Origin: Staphylococcus taiwanensis
GTDB taxonomy: Bacteria; Bacillota; Bacilli; Staphylococcales; Staphylococcaceae
Direction: 5' to 3'
Assembly (NCBI GenBank): GCA_020544305.1
Contig: CP058667.1
Coordinates: 1,054,001-1,118,000, forward strand
DNA length: 64,000 nt
Shown: one piece after another, positions 20,047 to 34,277 of the stretch
How positions within the stretch are numbered: position 1 is the first letter of the stretch
Layout: every line of letters starts with the position of its first letter
Translations under genes and position numbers: made by a program
Notes under the pieces: generated by a model
What the model saw: only the letters and a program-made list of their open reading frames with translations
Told to the model about the DNA's origin: nothing
The model's database searches: none

Positions 20047-21783
20047 ATGATACGGCGATATTTAGAATTCGTTAAACCATACAAATATCGTATTATTGCA
20101 ACAATTATCATCGGGATAATAAAATTCGGCATACCCATGTTAATTCCTTTATTAATTAAGTATGCAATAGATGGTGTCATTAATAATGGTGTTTTAAACA
20201 CTAATGAGAAATTCCAACATCTTACTGTTGCTATAGGTATTGCTTTATTTATCTTTGTAATAGTTAGACCGCCAATTGAGTATTTACGCCAATATTTAGC
20301 ACAATGGACAAGTAATAAAATATTATATGATATTCGTAAACAGTTATATAATCATTTGCAGGCGTTAAGTGCTAGATTCTATGCAAATAACCAAGTTGGA
20401 CAGGTTATTTCAAGAGTGATAAACGATGTTGAACAAACAAAAGATTTTATACTAACAGGATTGATGAATATATGGTTAGACTGTATTACAATAGTTATTG
20501 CACTAAGTATTATGTTCTTCTTAGATGTTAAATTAACACTTGCAGCTATATTTATCTTTCCATTTTATATATTAACTGTTTATTTCTTCTTTGGTCGTTT
20601 AAGACAATTAACCCGTACACGTTCACAAGCTTTGGCTGAAGTACAAGGATTTTTACACGAACGTGTTCAAGGAATGTCAGTTATTAAAAGTTTTGCGATT
20701 GAAGATAATGAAGCTAAAAATTTTGATCATAAGAATAAGCATTTCTTAAAAAGAGCATTTCAACATACATCATGGAACGCGTATTCATTTGCAGCAATTA
20801 ATACTGTTACTGACTTGGGTCCAATCATTGTAATTGGTGTTGGTGCATACCTATCAATTAATGGGTCTATTACTGTTGGGACACTAGCAGCATTTGTTGG
20901 ATATTTAGAACAATTATTTGGTCCATTAAGAAGATTAGTAGCTTCATTTACAACGTTAACTCAAAGTTTTGCCTCTATGGATAGGGTATTCCAATTAATA
21001 GATGAAGACTATGACATTAAAAATGGCGTTGGCGCACAACCAATTGAAATTAAACAAGGGCATATTGAATTGAAAGATGTCAGTTTTAAATATAATTCAA
21101 ATGAAAACACCATTCTTAAAAATATTAATTTGAATATCAATAAAGGTGATACAGTAGCTTTTGTAGGAATGAGTGGTGGCGGAAAATCAACATTAATTAA
21201 TTTAATTCCTCGTTTTTATGATGTTACAGAAGGGGAAATCTTAATCGATGGCCATAACATTAAAGACTTCTTGACTGGTAGTTTAAGAAATCAAATTGGT
21301 TTAGTACAACAAGACAATATCTTATTTTCTGATACGGTTCGAGAAAATATTTTACTAGGACGTCCAGATGCAAGTGAAGAAGAAATAATTGAAGCGGCTA
21401 AAATGGCCAACGCGCATGACTTCATAATGAATTTAAAAGATGGTTATGATACAGAAGTTGGGGAACGTGGTGTTAAATTATCGGGTGGTCAAAAACAACG
21501 ACTATCAATAGCACGTATTTTCTTAAATAATCCACCTATATTAATCCTAGATGAAGCAACATCTGCACTTGATTTAGAAAGTGAAGCTATTATTCAAGAT
21601 GCGTTAGATGTTTTAAGTAAAGATAGAACAACGCTTATAGTTGCACATAGACTTTCAACAATTACACATGCAGATAAAATTATTGTGATGCAAAATGGTG
21701 AAATTGTTGAATCAGGTACCCATCAAGAGCTTATCGCTAAAAAAGGTGCTTATGAACACCTTTACAGTATTCAAAACCTTTAA
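20047..21783 (+). CDS. Sav1866-type ABC multidrug exporter (half-transporter)
   Basis: A 578-residue protein with an N-terminal six-helix membrane domain (residues 1-320) fused to an ATPase domain, which works as a homodimer. The sequence is very close to S. aureus Sav1866, the exporter of known structure. ATPase motifs are intact: Walker [11 protein letters not shown] loop VQQDNILFS, signature LSGGQKQR, Walker [13 protein letters not shown] and the switch His in VAHRLST. It is expected to expel amphipathic compounds. The start is ATG with AGGGGGGAAG. An IS1272-like element begins 20 bases after its stop. Confidence 0.94.
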   Translation: MIRRYLEFVKPYKYRIIATIIIGIIKFGIPMLIPLLIKYAIDGVINNGVLNTNEKFQHLTVAIGIALFIFVIVRPPIEYLRQYLAQWTSNKILYDIRKQLYNHLQALSARFYANNQVGQVISRVINDVEQTKDFILTGLMNIWLDCITIVIALSIMFFLDVKLTLAAIFIFPFYILTVYFFFGRLRQLTRTRSQALAEVQGFLHERVQGMSVIKSFAIEDNEAKNFDHKNKHFLKRAFQHTSWNAYSFAAINTVTDLGPIIVIGVGAYLSINGSITVGTLAAFVGYLEQLFGPLRRLVASFTTLTQSFASMDRVFQLIDEDYDIKNGVGAQPIEIKQGHIELKDVSFKYNSNENTILKNINLNINKGDTVAFVGMSGGGKSTLINLIPRFYDVTEGEILIDGHNIKDFLTGSLRNQIGLVQQDNILFSDTVRENILLGRPDASEEEIIEAAKMANAHDFIMNLKDGYDTEVGERGVKLSGGQKQRLSIARIFLNNPPILILDEATSALDLESEAIIQDALDVLSKDRTTLIVAHRLSTITHADKIIVMQNGEIVESGTHQELIAKKGAYEHLYSIQNL

Positions 21784-23471
21784 TAACAATAACAATTTAA
21801 ATAAGAGTCCGGGACATAAAGTTCTTGGATAAGTGAATAAAAGACAATTTCTATTGAAATAATATAGAAATTGTCTTTTTTATAAATTTTTTGATTATTT
21901 TCAGCTCGTTGAGCTACTACTTTTCTTATATTAAGTGCCATTAATACAAAACCAAGTTCTCTTTTGACTTTATTGAGTCCTCGGACAGACATCCGAGTGA
22001 AACCCAAAATAGCCTTCATAAATCCAAAAACAGGTTCCACATCAATTTTTCTTTGACTGTAGATATTTTTTGTTTTTGGTTCTGAAAGCTTTTTGTTAAT
22101 TTGGGATTTAAAATATTCCCAGTTATAATTCTTCATTATTTTTTTGTTTGTTTTTGAATTGAAGTTCATACATTGATTTTTCAGAGGACATTCTGAACAA
22201 TCGTCACATTCATATAATTTGAAGTCTCGCTTGTAACCATACTTATCATGACGATAGGCATATCTTTTAAAACCTAGCCGTTTATTATTCGGACAAATGA
22301 ATTCGTCATTAATTTCGTCATAGTCCCAATTTTGAGTATTAAAGATGTCACTTTTATATTTTTTAGTTTTATCTTTTATAAACATTCCATATGTTATGAG
22401 TGGCGTTCGATTAAAGTCATCTATAATTGCCATATAATTTGATTCACTACCATAACCTGCATCAGCTACAATATATTCAGGTAAATGACCGTAGGTCTCT
22501 TGAATTGAATTTAAAAATGGAATCATCGTTCTAGTATCCGTTGGATTTTGATACACATTATAAGATAAAACAAATTGGGAATTTGTCGCTATTTGTAAAT
22601 TATACCCTGGCTTAAGTTGTCCATTTTTCATGTGATCTTCTTTCATTCTCATAAATGTCGCATCATGATCTGTCTTAGAATAACTATTTCTATCCTTTAA
22701 AATAGATTTTTGAAATTCGTATCGATACTTTCGCTCAGAATAATCATTGATTTGCTTTTTGTATTTTTTGATTTTAGTTCTTTTGAGACGTATTTGTTTT
22801 CTTGTTTTAGTACATTTTTCATTGTTGATATGTTGGTTTAAATCTTCGATTTCTTTATCTAAATGACTACCAATCAAATCTATTTCTTCTTTTGTTAATT
22901 CATTATCATGATCTTCTTTGATTTCCGGTATGATTTTATTGGTTACCAATTCATGGTAGAGGGCTTTAGAATCCTCATTCATCTTTGATTCATGGTTTTG
23001 AATACTCTTTTTCCATACAAATGTATATCGATTGGAATTTGCTTCAATTTTTGTACCATCAATAAAAATAGCTTTATCATCTATAAGATTTTGTTTTATA
23101 CACTGACTGTAAAATTGAATAAATAAAGATTCTAATAAAGCATCTACTTTTGGATTTACTCTAAATCGATTAATTGTTTTATAAGAAGGTTTTTGATTTT
23201 GTGATAGCCACATCATTCGGATGCTATCATTAAGCATTTTTTCTATTTTACGACCTGAGAATACAGATTGTGTGTAGGCATATAGAATCACTTTTAACAT
23301 CATTTTAGGATGGTACGAAGTTGCACCACGGTGATGTCTGAATTCGTCGAATTCATTGTCAGGAATTGTTTCAACAATATCATTTACATGTCGTGAAATA
23401 TCATTTGTGGGGATAAGAACTGAAGTTTCCATTGGTAGAGTAAGTTGAGTCATGTTATAATTTTTATACAT
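21780..23471 (-). CDS. IS1182-family transposase (IS1272-like)
   Basis: A 563-residue DDE transposase in a single uninterrupted frame. The catalytic acids appear as the Asp in [13 protein letters not shown], the Asp in [10 protein letters not shown] and the Glu in [16 protein letters not shown], the last in the family's usual setting. A cysteine cluster ([13 protein letters not shown]) lies between them. The start [18 protein letters not shown] is characteristic of IS1272 of S. haemolyticus, and GAGGTG precedes the ATG. The last 20 or so residues are translated through the terminal inverted repeat (LYVPDSY) into flanking DNA, so the stop lies outside the element and overlaps the exporter's end by four bases. 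Confidence 0.93.
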   Translation of the reverse strand: MYKNYNMTQLTLPMETSVLIPTNDISRHVNDIVETIPDNEFDEFRHHRGATSYHPKMMLKVILYAYTQSVFSGRKIEKMLNDSIRMMWLSQNQKPSYKTINRFRVNPKVDALLESLFIQFYSQCIKQNLIDDKAIFIDGTKIEANSNRYTFVWKKSIQNHESKMNEDSKALYHELVTNKIIPEIKEDHDNELTKEEIDLIGSHLDKEIEDLNQHINNEKCTKTRKQIRLKRTKIKKYKKQINDYSERKYRYEFQKSILKDRNSYSKTDHDATFMRMKEDHMKNGQLKPGYNLQIATNSQFVLSYNVYQNPTDTRTMIPFLNSIQETYGHLPEYIVADAGYGSESNYMAIIDDFNRTPLITYGMFIKDKTKKYKSDIFNTQNWDYDEINDEFICPNNKRLGFKRYAYRHDKYGYKRDFKLYECDDCSECPLKNQCMNFNSKTNKKIMKNYNWEYFKSQINKKLSEPKTKNIYSQRKIDVEPVFGFMKAILGFTRMSVRGLNKVKRELGFVLMALNIRKVVAQRAENNQKIYKKDNFYIISIEIVFYSLIQELYVPDSYLNCYCY

Positions 23472-23743
23472 AAGGCACCTCGTTAATTTAGTTTAGTGAT
23501 GTTTATTAAATTATACGAAAGTGCTTTATTTTTTTAAAGTATTACAATGTAAAATTACATATAAATACAAAGTATTTTGGCGAGACTCTTGAGGGAACAG
23601 GACAAGCTGAAGACTACAGGCTGAAGCTGTCCCCTAAGAAAGCGAGCCAACAATACGGAGTATTGTAAATAAAGAAGCCAGTAAATGAATTTGTTAAAAC
23701 TCATTTACTGGCTATTTCTCTAGGAATTATGTCCCAGACTCTT
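21803..23743. mobile_element. IS1272-like insertion sequence (IS1182 family)
   Basis: The ends are 17-base inverted repeats, AAGAGTCCGGGACATAA at 21803-21819 and TTATGTCCCAGACTCTT at 23727-23743, with one mismatch. The span of 1941 bases is close to the 1.9 kb known for IS1272. No target duplication is visible at the edges. It sits between convergent genes, where a bidirectional terminator would be expected. IS1272 is reported to replace terminator-like inverted repeats rather than duplicate a target. The element appears complete and possibly active. Confidence 0.88.
23578..23726. repeat. Three-hairpin non-coding segment inside the IS right end
   Basis: Between the transposase start and the right inverted repeat lie three stems: AGGGAACAG/CTGTCCCCT, CAATACGGAGTATTG, and AGCCAGTAAATGA/TCATTTACTGGCT. 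No gene is present. The pattern resembles, from memory, a hairpin-rich repeat common between staphylococcal genes. It may be part of the element or a host repeat captured with it. Confidence 0.6.
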
Positions 23744-23747
23744 GTTT

Positions 23748-24842
23748 TTATAGGTCAAAATCTTCATCTGCGATATCAATATCTGTATCATTACGATGAT
23801 ATGTGAAGAAACTTAATCTTAGACGATCAAGATGTTCCAAGAAATAACGATATTCTTCTATGGCCGCAATGATTTGCATAATATTAGCGTATGAATATTC
23901 AACTTGGTATGGATTTTGAATTAATTGTTGTTGAAAAGCATCCATGAGATCCTTTTTTTGTGGATTTTTAATTTGATTATCAAAATGTTCAACATTATAA
24001 CGTGCTTTTTTAGATAAGCTTTTAAGAATTTGTTCATGATAAGCAATTAATGAGTCTAATTCCAATTTAATCTGGAAAATTAAATTATGATTCAAGTTAT
24101 GCAAATCATTTTGATATCTTGCCATACGATTTAGTACCTCATATGCCTGTCTAGTTGTACCTACAACTTCTTTAAACAATATTTTCTTTCTATTTTGTTG
24201 AAAAGCAGCTTTGCGTGTTAGTGCTTTTTCTTCATGATAATAATTAAATATTTGTTCCAGTTTTGAAATACGTGATTCAATCTGTTCACCATCTTCTTTA
24301 ATCTGATGATAGTCAGAAGCGTCATTTAATACAAGTTTGAACCATATAAATATATCAGAAGTGATATTAACTGAATTATAATATATTTTTGTTTCAAATT
24401 TGGGAGGTAAGAATATTAAATTTACCACTGAAGCACTTACAACTCCTATCATGACTAATATAAATCTGAAAGCAGCTGCGACATAAAATGAACCAGTGTG
24501 TTGTCCCATGATTATAAGTGCAGTAACTCCAGCTAAAGTAGCAACATGAGCTAAATTTAACTTGTATAAAATAGCGATTAATAAAATGACAGTTACACCC
24601 ATTATTACTATGTTTTTACCAAATATAGTAACCATAATTACAGCAAGAATAGCACCAATGACGTTACCAGACGCTTGTTCAGAAATTGTTTTAATAGAAC
24701 GGTAAATATTAGGTTGCATAGCAACAATGGCACTAATACCTGCAACTGATTTTAAACCGACATTATCAGGTAAGAAAGAAGCTATGAACAAAGCAAGGAT
24801 AATAGCAATACCAGTTTTAAGTATACGAGCTCCCAGCCTCAA
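23748..24842 (-). CDS. Aromatic acid exporter (ArAE/FUSC)-family membrane protein
   Basis: A 364-residue protein with about six hydrophobic helices in the first 165 residues (for example IAIILALFIASFLP and IVIMGVTVILLIAILY) and a helical soluble half rich in charged residues. This is the DUF939/FUSC half-exporter pattern in Firmicutes; substrate unknown. I prefer the TTG at 24842 because AAAGGAGCG lies six bases upstream and the protein then starts LRLGARILKTG. An ATG 26 codons further up lacks a ribosome site. The stop is only four bases beyond the right end of the IS. Confidence 0.75.
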   Translation of the reverse strand: MRLGARILKTGIAIILALFIASFLPDNVGLKSVAGISAIVAMQPNIYRSIKTISEQASGNVIGAILAVIMVTIFGKNIVIMGVTVILLIAILYKLNLAHVATLAGVTALIIMGQHTGSFYVAAAFRFILVMIGVVSASVVNLIFLPPKFETKIYYNSVNITSDIFIWFKLVLNDASDYHQIKEDGEQIESRISKLEQIFNYYHEEKALTRKAAFQQNRKKILFKEVVGTTRQAYEVLNRMARYQNDLHNLNHNLIFQIKLELDSLIAYHEQILKSLSKKARYNVEHFDNQIKNPQKKDLMDAFQQQLIQNPYQVEYSYANIMQIIAAIEEYRYFLEHLDRLRLSFFTYHRNDTDIDIADEDFDL

Positions 24843-24940
24843 CGATAACGCTCCTTTAAAGTATATTTTTAAGAAATAATATTTTAATTCAGTATACACT
24901 TGAAGACGTAATCTATACAAGTTTTTACGATGAAGAAAGA

Positions 24941-24990
24941 AAAAACCTACTAAATTGTTACTCAGTCATATTGAATAACAATTTAGTAGG
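24941..24990 (-). terminator. Terminator of gsaB
   Basis: CCTACTAAATTGTTA and TAACAATTTAGTAGG form a perfect 15-bp stem, with five A at its left, giving a T run on the minus strand just past the gsaB stop. Confidence 0.9.
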
Positions 24991-25006
24991 ATCTAATTAT
25001 TTAATA

Positions 25007-26296
25007 TTATTTCATTTGACTAAAAGCATAATCAGCAGCTTCAAGTGTTTGATCAATATCTTCTTCTGTGTGTTCAGTAGTTAAGAACCATGCCTCAAAT
25101 TTTGATGGGGCTAAGTTAATTCCTTGATGTAACATTAATTTGAAGAATTTAGCAAATGCTTCTCCATCAGAATTTTCAACTTGTTCGTAATGCGTAATTT
25201 TTTCATTTGTAAAATAAAGGGTAAGTGAACCATACACGCGGTTAATAGTTGCAGTGATATCATGTTTTTCAATAAGTTTAAGTAAGCCATCTTCTAATCT
25301 TTTTCCAAGTTTATCTAATTTATCATAGACGCCTTCTTGTTCTAGAACTTCTAAAAGTGCGATACCCGCTCTCATTGAAAGAGGATTACCTGCCATCGTA
25401 CCAGCTTGATATGCAGGTCCTAATGGGGCAACGTGCTCCATGATATCTTGACGGCCACCGTAACCACCGATTGGAAGACCACCGCCAATTATTTTTCCGA
25501 ATGCCGTTAAGTCTGGATATACATTTAATAAATCTTGAGCAGCACCATAATGGAAGCGGAATGCAGTGATAACTTCGTCATAAATCACTAATGCACCATA
25601 ATCATGTGTGATTTTATTTACTTCTTCTAAAAACCCGGGTTGAGGTTCTACCATCCCAAAGTTGCCGACAATTGGTTCTACTAATACTGCGGCTACTTCA
25701 TCGCCCCAATGTTCCATAGCTTCTTTATATGAATCAATATCATTAAATGGCACGGTAATTACTTCTTTTGCAACACTTTCAGGGACGCCTGCTGAATCTG
25801 GAGAACCAAGTTGTGAAGGACCACTACCTGCAGCAACTAATACTAGGTCATAGTGACCATGGTATGATCCAGCAAACTTAATGATTTTATTGCGCTTTGT
25901 ATAAGCACGTGCAACTCGAATTGTAGTCATTACAGCTTCAGTACCTGAGTTTACAAATCTAATCTTTTCAAGTGAAGGGATAGCTTCACGCAATTTCTTA
26001 CTAAATTCGATTTCTAATTCAGTAGGAGTACCATATAATACCCCTTTAGCTGCCTGATCTTGTATAGCTTCAGTAATATGTGGATGAGCATGTCCTGTAA
26101 TAATTGGACCATAAGCTTGTAAATAATCAATAAATTTATTACCGTCTACATCATATAGATAAGCACCGTGACCTTCACGCATAACTACTGGCGCACCACC
26201 ACCAACTGCTTTGTATGAACGAGAAGGAGAGTTAACTCCACCTAATATATATTCATTCGATAATTCTTGGAGACGTTCACTTTCTGTGAATTTCAT
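25007..26296 (-). CDS. gsaB: Glutamate-1-semialdehyde 2,1-aminomutase (second copy type)
   Basis: PLP enzyme of heme biosynthesis, 429 residues, converting glutamate-1-semialdehyde to 5-aminolevulinate in the cytosol. Features are GGVNSPSR near the start, the cofactor-binding [10 protein letters not shown], the YDEVITAFR acid block, and the PLP lysine in [15 protein letters not shown]. Staphylococci carry one copy in the hemAXCDBL operon (hemL) and another, gsaB, next to bcp and perR; this is the latter by context. The ATG has GAGAGGTTGAT upstream. It is divergent from bcp. Confidence 0.92.
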   Translation of the reverse strand: MKFTESERLQELSNEYILGGVNSPSRSYKAVGGGAPVVMREGHGAYLYDVDGNKFIDYLQAYGPIITGHAHPHITEAIQDQAAKGVLYGTPTELEIEFSKKLREAIPSLEKIRFVNSGTEAVMTTIRVARAYTKRNKIIKFAGSYHGHYDLVLVAAGSGPSQLGSPDSAGVPESVAKEVITVPFNDIDSYKEAMEHWGDEVAAVLVEPIVGNFGMVEPQPGFLEEVNKITHDYGALVIYDEVITAFRFHYGAAQDLLNVYPDLTAFGKIIGGGLPIGGYGGRQDIMEHVAPLGPAYQAGTMAGNPLSMRAGIALLEVLEQEGVYDKLDKLGKRLEDGLLKLIEKHDITATINRVYGSLTLYFTNEKITHYEQVENSDGEAFAKFFKLMLHQGINLAPSKFEAWFLTTEHTEEDIDQTLEAADYAFSQMK

Positions 26297-26377
26297 TAAG
26301 TATCAACCTCTCTTATTTTAATAATGTTCATCACTATCGTATCATATAACTAACAATATTAAGAAATAGGTGAGATT

Positions 26378-26833
26378 ATGTTAAGTAAAGGCGATAAGTT
26401 TCCAGAATTTAATTTAGAAAATCAAAACGGTGAAATGGTTACCAATGAAACAATAAAAGGAAATAAAGCGATACTTTATTTTTACCCACGTGATAATACG
26501 CCAACATGTACAACAGAAGCTTGTGATTTTAGGGATAATATAGAGTTATTTAATGATTTGAATGTAACGATTTATGGAATAAGCGGTGACTCTAAGAAAA
26601 AGCATCAAAATTTTATATCAAAACATGCACTTAACTTCGATTTATTAGTAGATGATGAATTTATGCTTTCTGATAGAGTAGGTGCTTATCAATTAAAAAA
26701 ATCGTTTGGCAAAGAAAGTATGGGAATTGTACGTACTACGTTTGTAATTGATGAAGAAGGATATATTATTGATGTTATTGAAAAAGTAAAAGTTAAAACT
26801 CAAATAGAGAAACTAAAACAAATTTTGGGGTGA
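26378..26833 (+). CDS. bcp: Thioredoxin-dependent peroxiredoxin (Bcp/PrxQ)
   Basis: A 151-residue cytosolic peroxidase. Peroxidatic Cys44 and resolving Cys49 lie in TPTCTTEACDFRD, the atypical two-cysteine PrxQ layout. The active-site Arg is in GIVRTTFVID. It reduces H2O2 and organic peroxides using thioredoxin. It is followed after three bases by a dehydrogenase gene and then perR, so the group suggests oxidative-stress control. Confidence 0.93.
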   Translation: MLSKGDKFPEFNLENQNGEMVTNETIKGNKAILYFYPRDNTPTCTTEACDFRDNIELFNDLNVTIYGISGDSKKKHQNFISKHALNFDLLVDDEFMLSDRVGAYQLKKSFGKESMGIVRTTFVIDEEGYIIDVIEKVKVKTQIEKLKQILG

Positions 26834-26836
26834 ATC

Positions 26837-27790
26837 ATGATGAAAGTTGCTAGCTTAAAAAGATTAGGTGATATGGAACGCGAAATGGTTGAGAAATTTC
26901 CAGAGGTAGATTTTTCTTTTTTCAAAAGAGCAAGTGACATACCTGAAGAAGTCAAAAAAGAAATAGATGTACTAATAGGATATGATGGTGAATTAAACCA
27001 AACATTTATTGAAGCTTGCCCGAATTTAAAATGGATTGCATGGTATGCAACAGGTGTAAATAGTCTACCATTAGATTATATAAAAGAGAGAAATATTATC
27101 TTGACTAATAGTAGAGGCGTCCAAGCGAAACAATTATCTGAATTCATTCTTGCATTTATCTTAGATGATTATAAAAAAATGAGAATATCATACCTAAATC
27201 AATATAATCATAAATATGATTCTAGATTAACTGGCAAGCGTTTGAATAATGAAAAGGTTCTATTCTTAGGTACAGGTGCACTAGCACAACATACTGTTAA
27301 ACTATTACAGCCATTTGACACAGAAATTATCGGAATTAGTAAATCTGGAACGCAAAAAGAAGGATTTCATCAAATTTATAAGATTGATGAACTTGAAAAA
27401 GTTTTAAATGAAGCAGATATAGTTATTAATACGTTACCTGAAACAGAAGAGACCTTTCATTTGCTAACAGAAGAACATTTCAGAGTGATGAAAGATGATA
27501 GCCTATTTATTAATGTAGGAAGAGGCACGATTGTTAAAGAAGAAATTATTTTAAAAGTACTGAAAAATAAAATAATACGCCATGCATATTTAGACGTGTT
27601 TGAAAATGAACCATTACAAGCTGATAATCCACTATATAACCTTTCGAATATAACGATTACAGCACATATCACTGGGAACGATAATCATATCAAAAAAGAT
27701 GCCACTAAAATCTTTACAAGAAATTTAGATAATTTTCTCAATAAGAACAGTGTAAATGAGAATCTAGTTGATTTAGACAAGGGATATTAA
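26837..27790 (+). CDS. D-2-hydroxyacid dehydrogenase family protein
   Basis: A 317-residue NAD(P)-dependent oxidoreductase. The Rossmann motif is VLFLGTGALAQHT, and the catalytic Arg, Glu and His fall in NVGRGTIV, DVFENEPLQ and ITAHITGND. The substrate is not evident; annotation as a lactate or phosphoglycerate dehydrogenase would be overcalling. Two adjacent ATGs (26837 and 26840) could serve, preceded by GGGGTGA inside the bcp end. It is very likely co-transcribed with bcp. Confidence 0.85.
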   Translation: MMKVASLKRLGDMEREMVEKFPEVDFSFFKRASDIPEEVKKEIDVLIGYDGELNQTFIEACPNLKWIAWYATGVNSLPLDYIKERNIILTNSRGVQAKQLSEFILAFILDDYKKMRISYLNQYNHKYDSRLTGKRLNNEKVLFLGTGALAQHTVKLLQPFDTEIIGISKSGTQKEGFHQIYKIDELEKVLNEADIVINTLPETEETFHLLTEEHFRVMKDDSLFINVGRGTIVKEEIILKVLKNKIIRHAYLDVFENEPLQADNPLYNLSNITITAHITGNDNHIKKDATKIFTRNLDNFLNKNSVNENLVDLDKGY

Positions 27791-27848
27791 AGGAATAATA
27801 GCGTACTTATTGACATTCAACTTTCGAAACAGTTATATTAATATAAAG

Positions 27849-27863
27849 TAATAATAATTATTA
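27849..27863 (+). promoter_or_regulatory. PerR-box-like operator upstream of perR
   Basis: TAATAATAATTATTA is a perfect 7-1-7 palindrome and closely resembles the Per box TTATAATNATTATAA. It lies 21 bases before the perR start, fitting the known autoregulation of perR in S. aureus. Confidence 0.7.
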
Positions 27864-27884
27864 ACTAGAAAGATGGTGAACACA

Positions 27885-28337
27885 ATGAGTGCGGAATTAG
27901 AATCAATAGAACACGAACTTGAAGAATCAATAATTGCATTAAGAAAAGCTGGTGTACGTATTACGCCACAAAGACAAGCAATTATTCGTTTTCTAATCAC
28001 ATCTCATTCACATCCAACAGCGGATGAAATTTATCAAGCACTTTCACCTGATTTTCCAAATATAAGTGTTGCAACCATTTACAATAATTTAAGAGTTTTT
28101 AAAAACATAGGAATCGTTAAAGAACTAACATATGGAGATGCTTCAAGTCGATTTGACTTTAATACACATAATCATTACCACGTCATATGTGAAAAGTGTG
28201 GTAAGATTGTTGATTTTCATTATCCACAATTAGATGAAGTTGAACAGCTTGCTCAACATATAACAGAGTTCGATGTAACACATCACCGTATGGAAATATA
28301 TGGTATTTGCAAAGAATGTAAAGATAAAGAACAATAA
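27885..28337 (+). CDS. perR: Peroxide-responsive repressor PerR
   Basis: A 150-residue Fur-family repressor that senses H2O2 by metal-catalysed histidine oxidation. The winged helix is in [13 protein letters not shown]...[14 protein letters not shown]. Regulatory-metal ligands include HNHYH, DFH and [11 protein letters not shown]. The structural zinc site is CEKCG and CKECK. The ATG at 27885 ([14 protein letters not shown]) matches S. aureus PerR; an upstream in-frame ATG at 27873 would add four residues and overlaps the ribosome site. Confidence 0.95.
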   Translation: MSAELESIEHELEESIIALRKAGVRITPQRQAIIRFLITSHSHPTADEIYQALSPDFPNISVATIYNNLRVFKNIGIVKELTYGDASSRFDFNTHNHYHVICEKCGKIVDFHYPQLDEVEQLAQHITEFDVTHHRMEIYGICKECKDKEQ

Positions 28338-28372
28338 GATTTTATCCAGCTAAAATAATTAAATACTAATCG

Positions 28373-28415
28373 ATAAGTCAGTAGATTATTTTCCAAAGAT
28401 CTACTGACTTATTTT
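28373..28415 (+). terminator. Terminator of perR
   Basis: ATAAGTCAGTAGAT pairs perfectly with ATCTACTGACTTAT, followed by TTTT, 36 bases past the perR stop. Confidence 0.9.
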
Positions 28416-28630
28416 AATGGTGTAACGTTTGCTAAAATAAATTATAGCAAGGTTTGCATAAAGTTATCTTTAAGGTGAAATTGATTGATTAAGTTTACAA
28501 TAATGAGCAATTTACATGTATTTAATTAGTTTTAAAGTGTTAAAAGAAGAAATAATATATAAAAAACACTCCTAAAATCCAATAAGTACAATTGATGTGA
28601 AAAATTAAACTTATTTATTTTTATAATTCG

Positions 28631-28659
28631 TTGACGTGGAAATACAATCTTGCTATTAT
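28631..28659 (+). promoter_or_regulatory. rRNA operon promoter P1
   Basis: TTGACG and TATTAT are separated by 17 bases, about 340 bases upstream of 16S. The stretch from perR to 16S (664 bases) holds no gene, only these promoters and the leader with its processing sequences. Confidence 0.75.
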
Positions 28660-28844
28660 ATAAAAGTCGTCAAAAACGAATAACATTTTCTTTTCAAAGA
28701 AGTAAAAAACATTAACTTAATGTTAAGAAAGTGTAATTTTGACTATTGAAATTAAAAGTAAAACATTATAAGATATTATTTGTTGAAATAATCAATTAAG
28801 GTTTTAACTTATAAATTTACAAACAATAAAAATTTAAAAAGTTA

Positions 28845-28874
28845 TTGACACAAGATATTGATTATTGATATAAT
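28845..28874 (+). promoter_or_regulatory. rRNA operon promoter P2
   Basis: Consensus TTGACA and TATAAT with 18 bases between, about 125 bases before 16S. Tandem promoters are usual for rRNA operons. Confidence 0.85.
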
Positions 28875-29000
28875 AAATAAATGTAATTGCTTAAAAATGA
28901 ACATTGAAAACTGAATGACAATATGTCAACGTTAATTCCAAACAGTAACTTAAATGTTACAAACATTATTTAGTATTATGAGCTAATCAAACATCATAAA

Positions 29001-30563
<1,563 letters not shown>

Positions 30564-30649
30564 ATTCGGAACATCTCGTAGAGATGAGGAATAACGTGAC
30601 ATATTGTATTCAGTTTTGAATGTTTATTTTAAACATTTTGTGATTTAAT

Positions 30650-30726
<77 letters not shown>

Positions 30727-30748
30727 TTAAACACTTTTAAATAAATAT

Positions 30749-30824
30749 GGGGGCTTAGCTCAGCTGGGAGAGCGCCTGCTTTGCACGCAGGAGGTCAGCG
30801 GTTCGATCCCGCTAGTCTCCACCA
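30749..30824 (+). tRNA. tRNA-Ala (TGC)
   Basis: A 76-base cloverleaf with anticodon TGC in TTTGCAC and CCA encoded, second tRNA of the 16S-23S spacer. The acceptor stem has two G-T pairs. Confidence 0.97.
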
Positions 30825-31011
30825 TATCATTTTGTACATTGAAAACTAGATAAGTAAGTAAATTAGATTTTACCAAGCAAAACCGAGTGAATTAGAGTTT
30901 TAAAAAAGCTTGAATTCATAAAATATAATCGCTAGTGTTCGAAAGAACACTCACAAGATTAATAACAGGTTTCTTAACATTAGAACTACGTTCTAATATG
31001 GTGGAAACATA

Positions 31012-33510
<2,499 letters not shown>

Positions 33511-34277
33511 TCCCCCCGGGGGGGTTTTGGGCCCCCCCCCGAGGGGCGGTATCGTCCGGGGGGTTGGTCCCCCGGGGTTTGCCCCCAAACGTAGCGCGGG
33601 GGAAAAATCTGGGCGGGTTTTCCCCGGGCTAAAAAGAAAAGGAATTCCTTTAAAAAAGGCCCGGGAGGCATAATGGTTTCAGTTGCGGAAGGCCTGGGGC
33701 TATGAAAAACAAAGGTAAAATCCAAAAAACCCCCCTCCAGGTTTAAATTGGTTTTGACCCCCAAAGGGGGGGTTAATATTCGAGGGGAACTTTTTGGGGG
33801 CAAAATCATAAATTAAACAATTTTTTTAAAATTTTGCGAAAAACAATTTCTTTTTTAAAAAACACCTTTTTTTGGGGACATGGGAGGGCCCCCCCTTTTC
33901 CCCCCCCGGGAAAAAAAAAAAATTACCCCTTAAAAATTGGAAACTTCCCAGGTGGACTTTCCAAAAAAAATTGGGGGGAAAACTCACTTAAAACCCCTTT
34001 CAAGCAAAGGGGCCGGGGTTCGAACCCGTTTTTTAACCCCTTTAAAATTTTTGGGGCCAGTCATTTGGGAGAAATGACTTTAAAAGGGTTTTTTTGGGTT
34101 TAATTTTCCCTGGGGGCCCCCAAGGCCCTTTGCCGGGGTTTGGGGATTTTGACAAACAGATTAATTTTAACCCTTTTGGCCCCGGGGGGGGGGGAAAAAA
34201 TTGGGTTTTTCCCCCCGGGGGGGGGTTTGTCCCTTTCCCGCTTGCAATATTATTAAAACCCCCTTGCCAAAGGGGGG
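33511..34277. other. Garbled tract over the 23S end, 5S and tRNAs (assembly artefact)
   Basis: This stretch is full of G, C, A and T runs of 6-12 bases and cannot be natural staphylococcal sequence. Degraded likenesses are still visible in the expected order. GGGGTTAATATTCGAGGGG resembles the 23S 3' end at about 33773. A 5S-like opening with GGGGACATGGGAGGG follows at about 33875. A tRNA-Val-like arm with TTTCAAGCA and GGTTCGAACCCG lies at about 33998-34035. A Thr- or Lys-like tRNA with GACTTTAAAAGGG is near 34075 and a Leu-like start GCCGGGGTTTGGGG near 34132. The simplest reading is unedited low-quality reads in a repeat. Any open frames here are meaningless. Confidence 0.9.

Noticed and set aside
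34210..34277. Possible tRNA-Gly (CCTTGCCAAAGG) at the end of the garbled tract
   Set aside because: The same bases could equally be the damaged 5' end of the RBBP9-like gene; too degraded to call.
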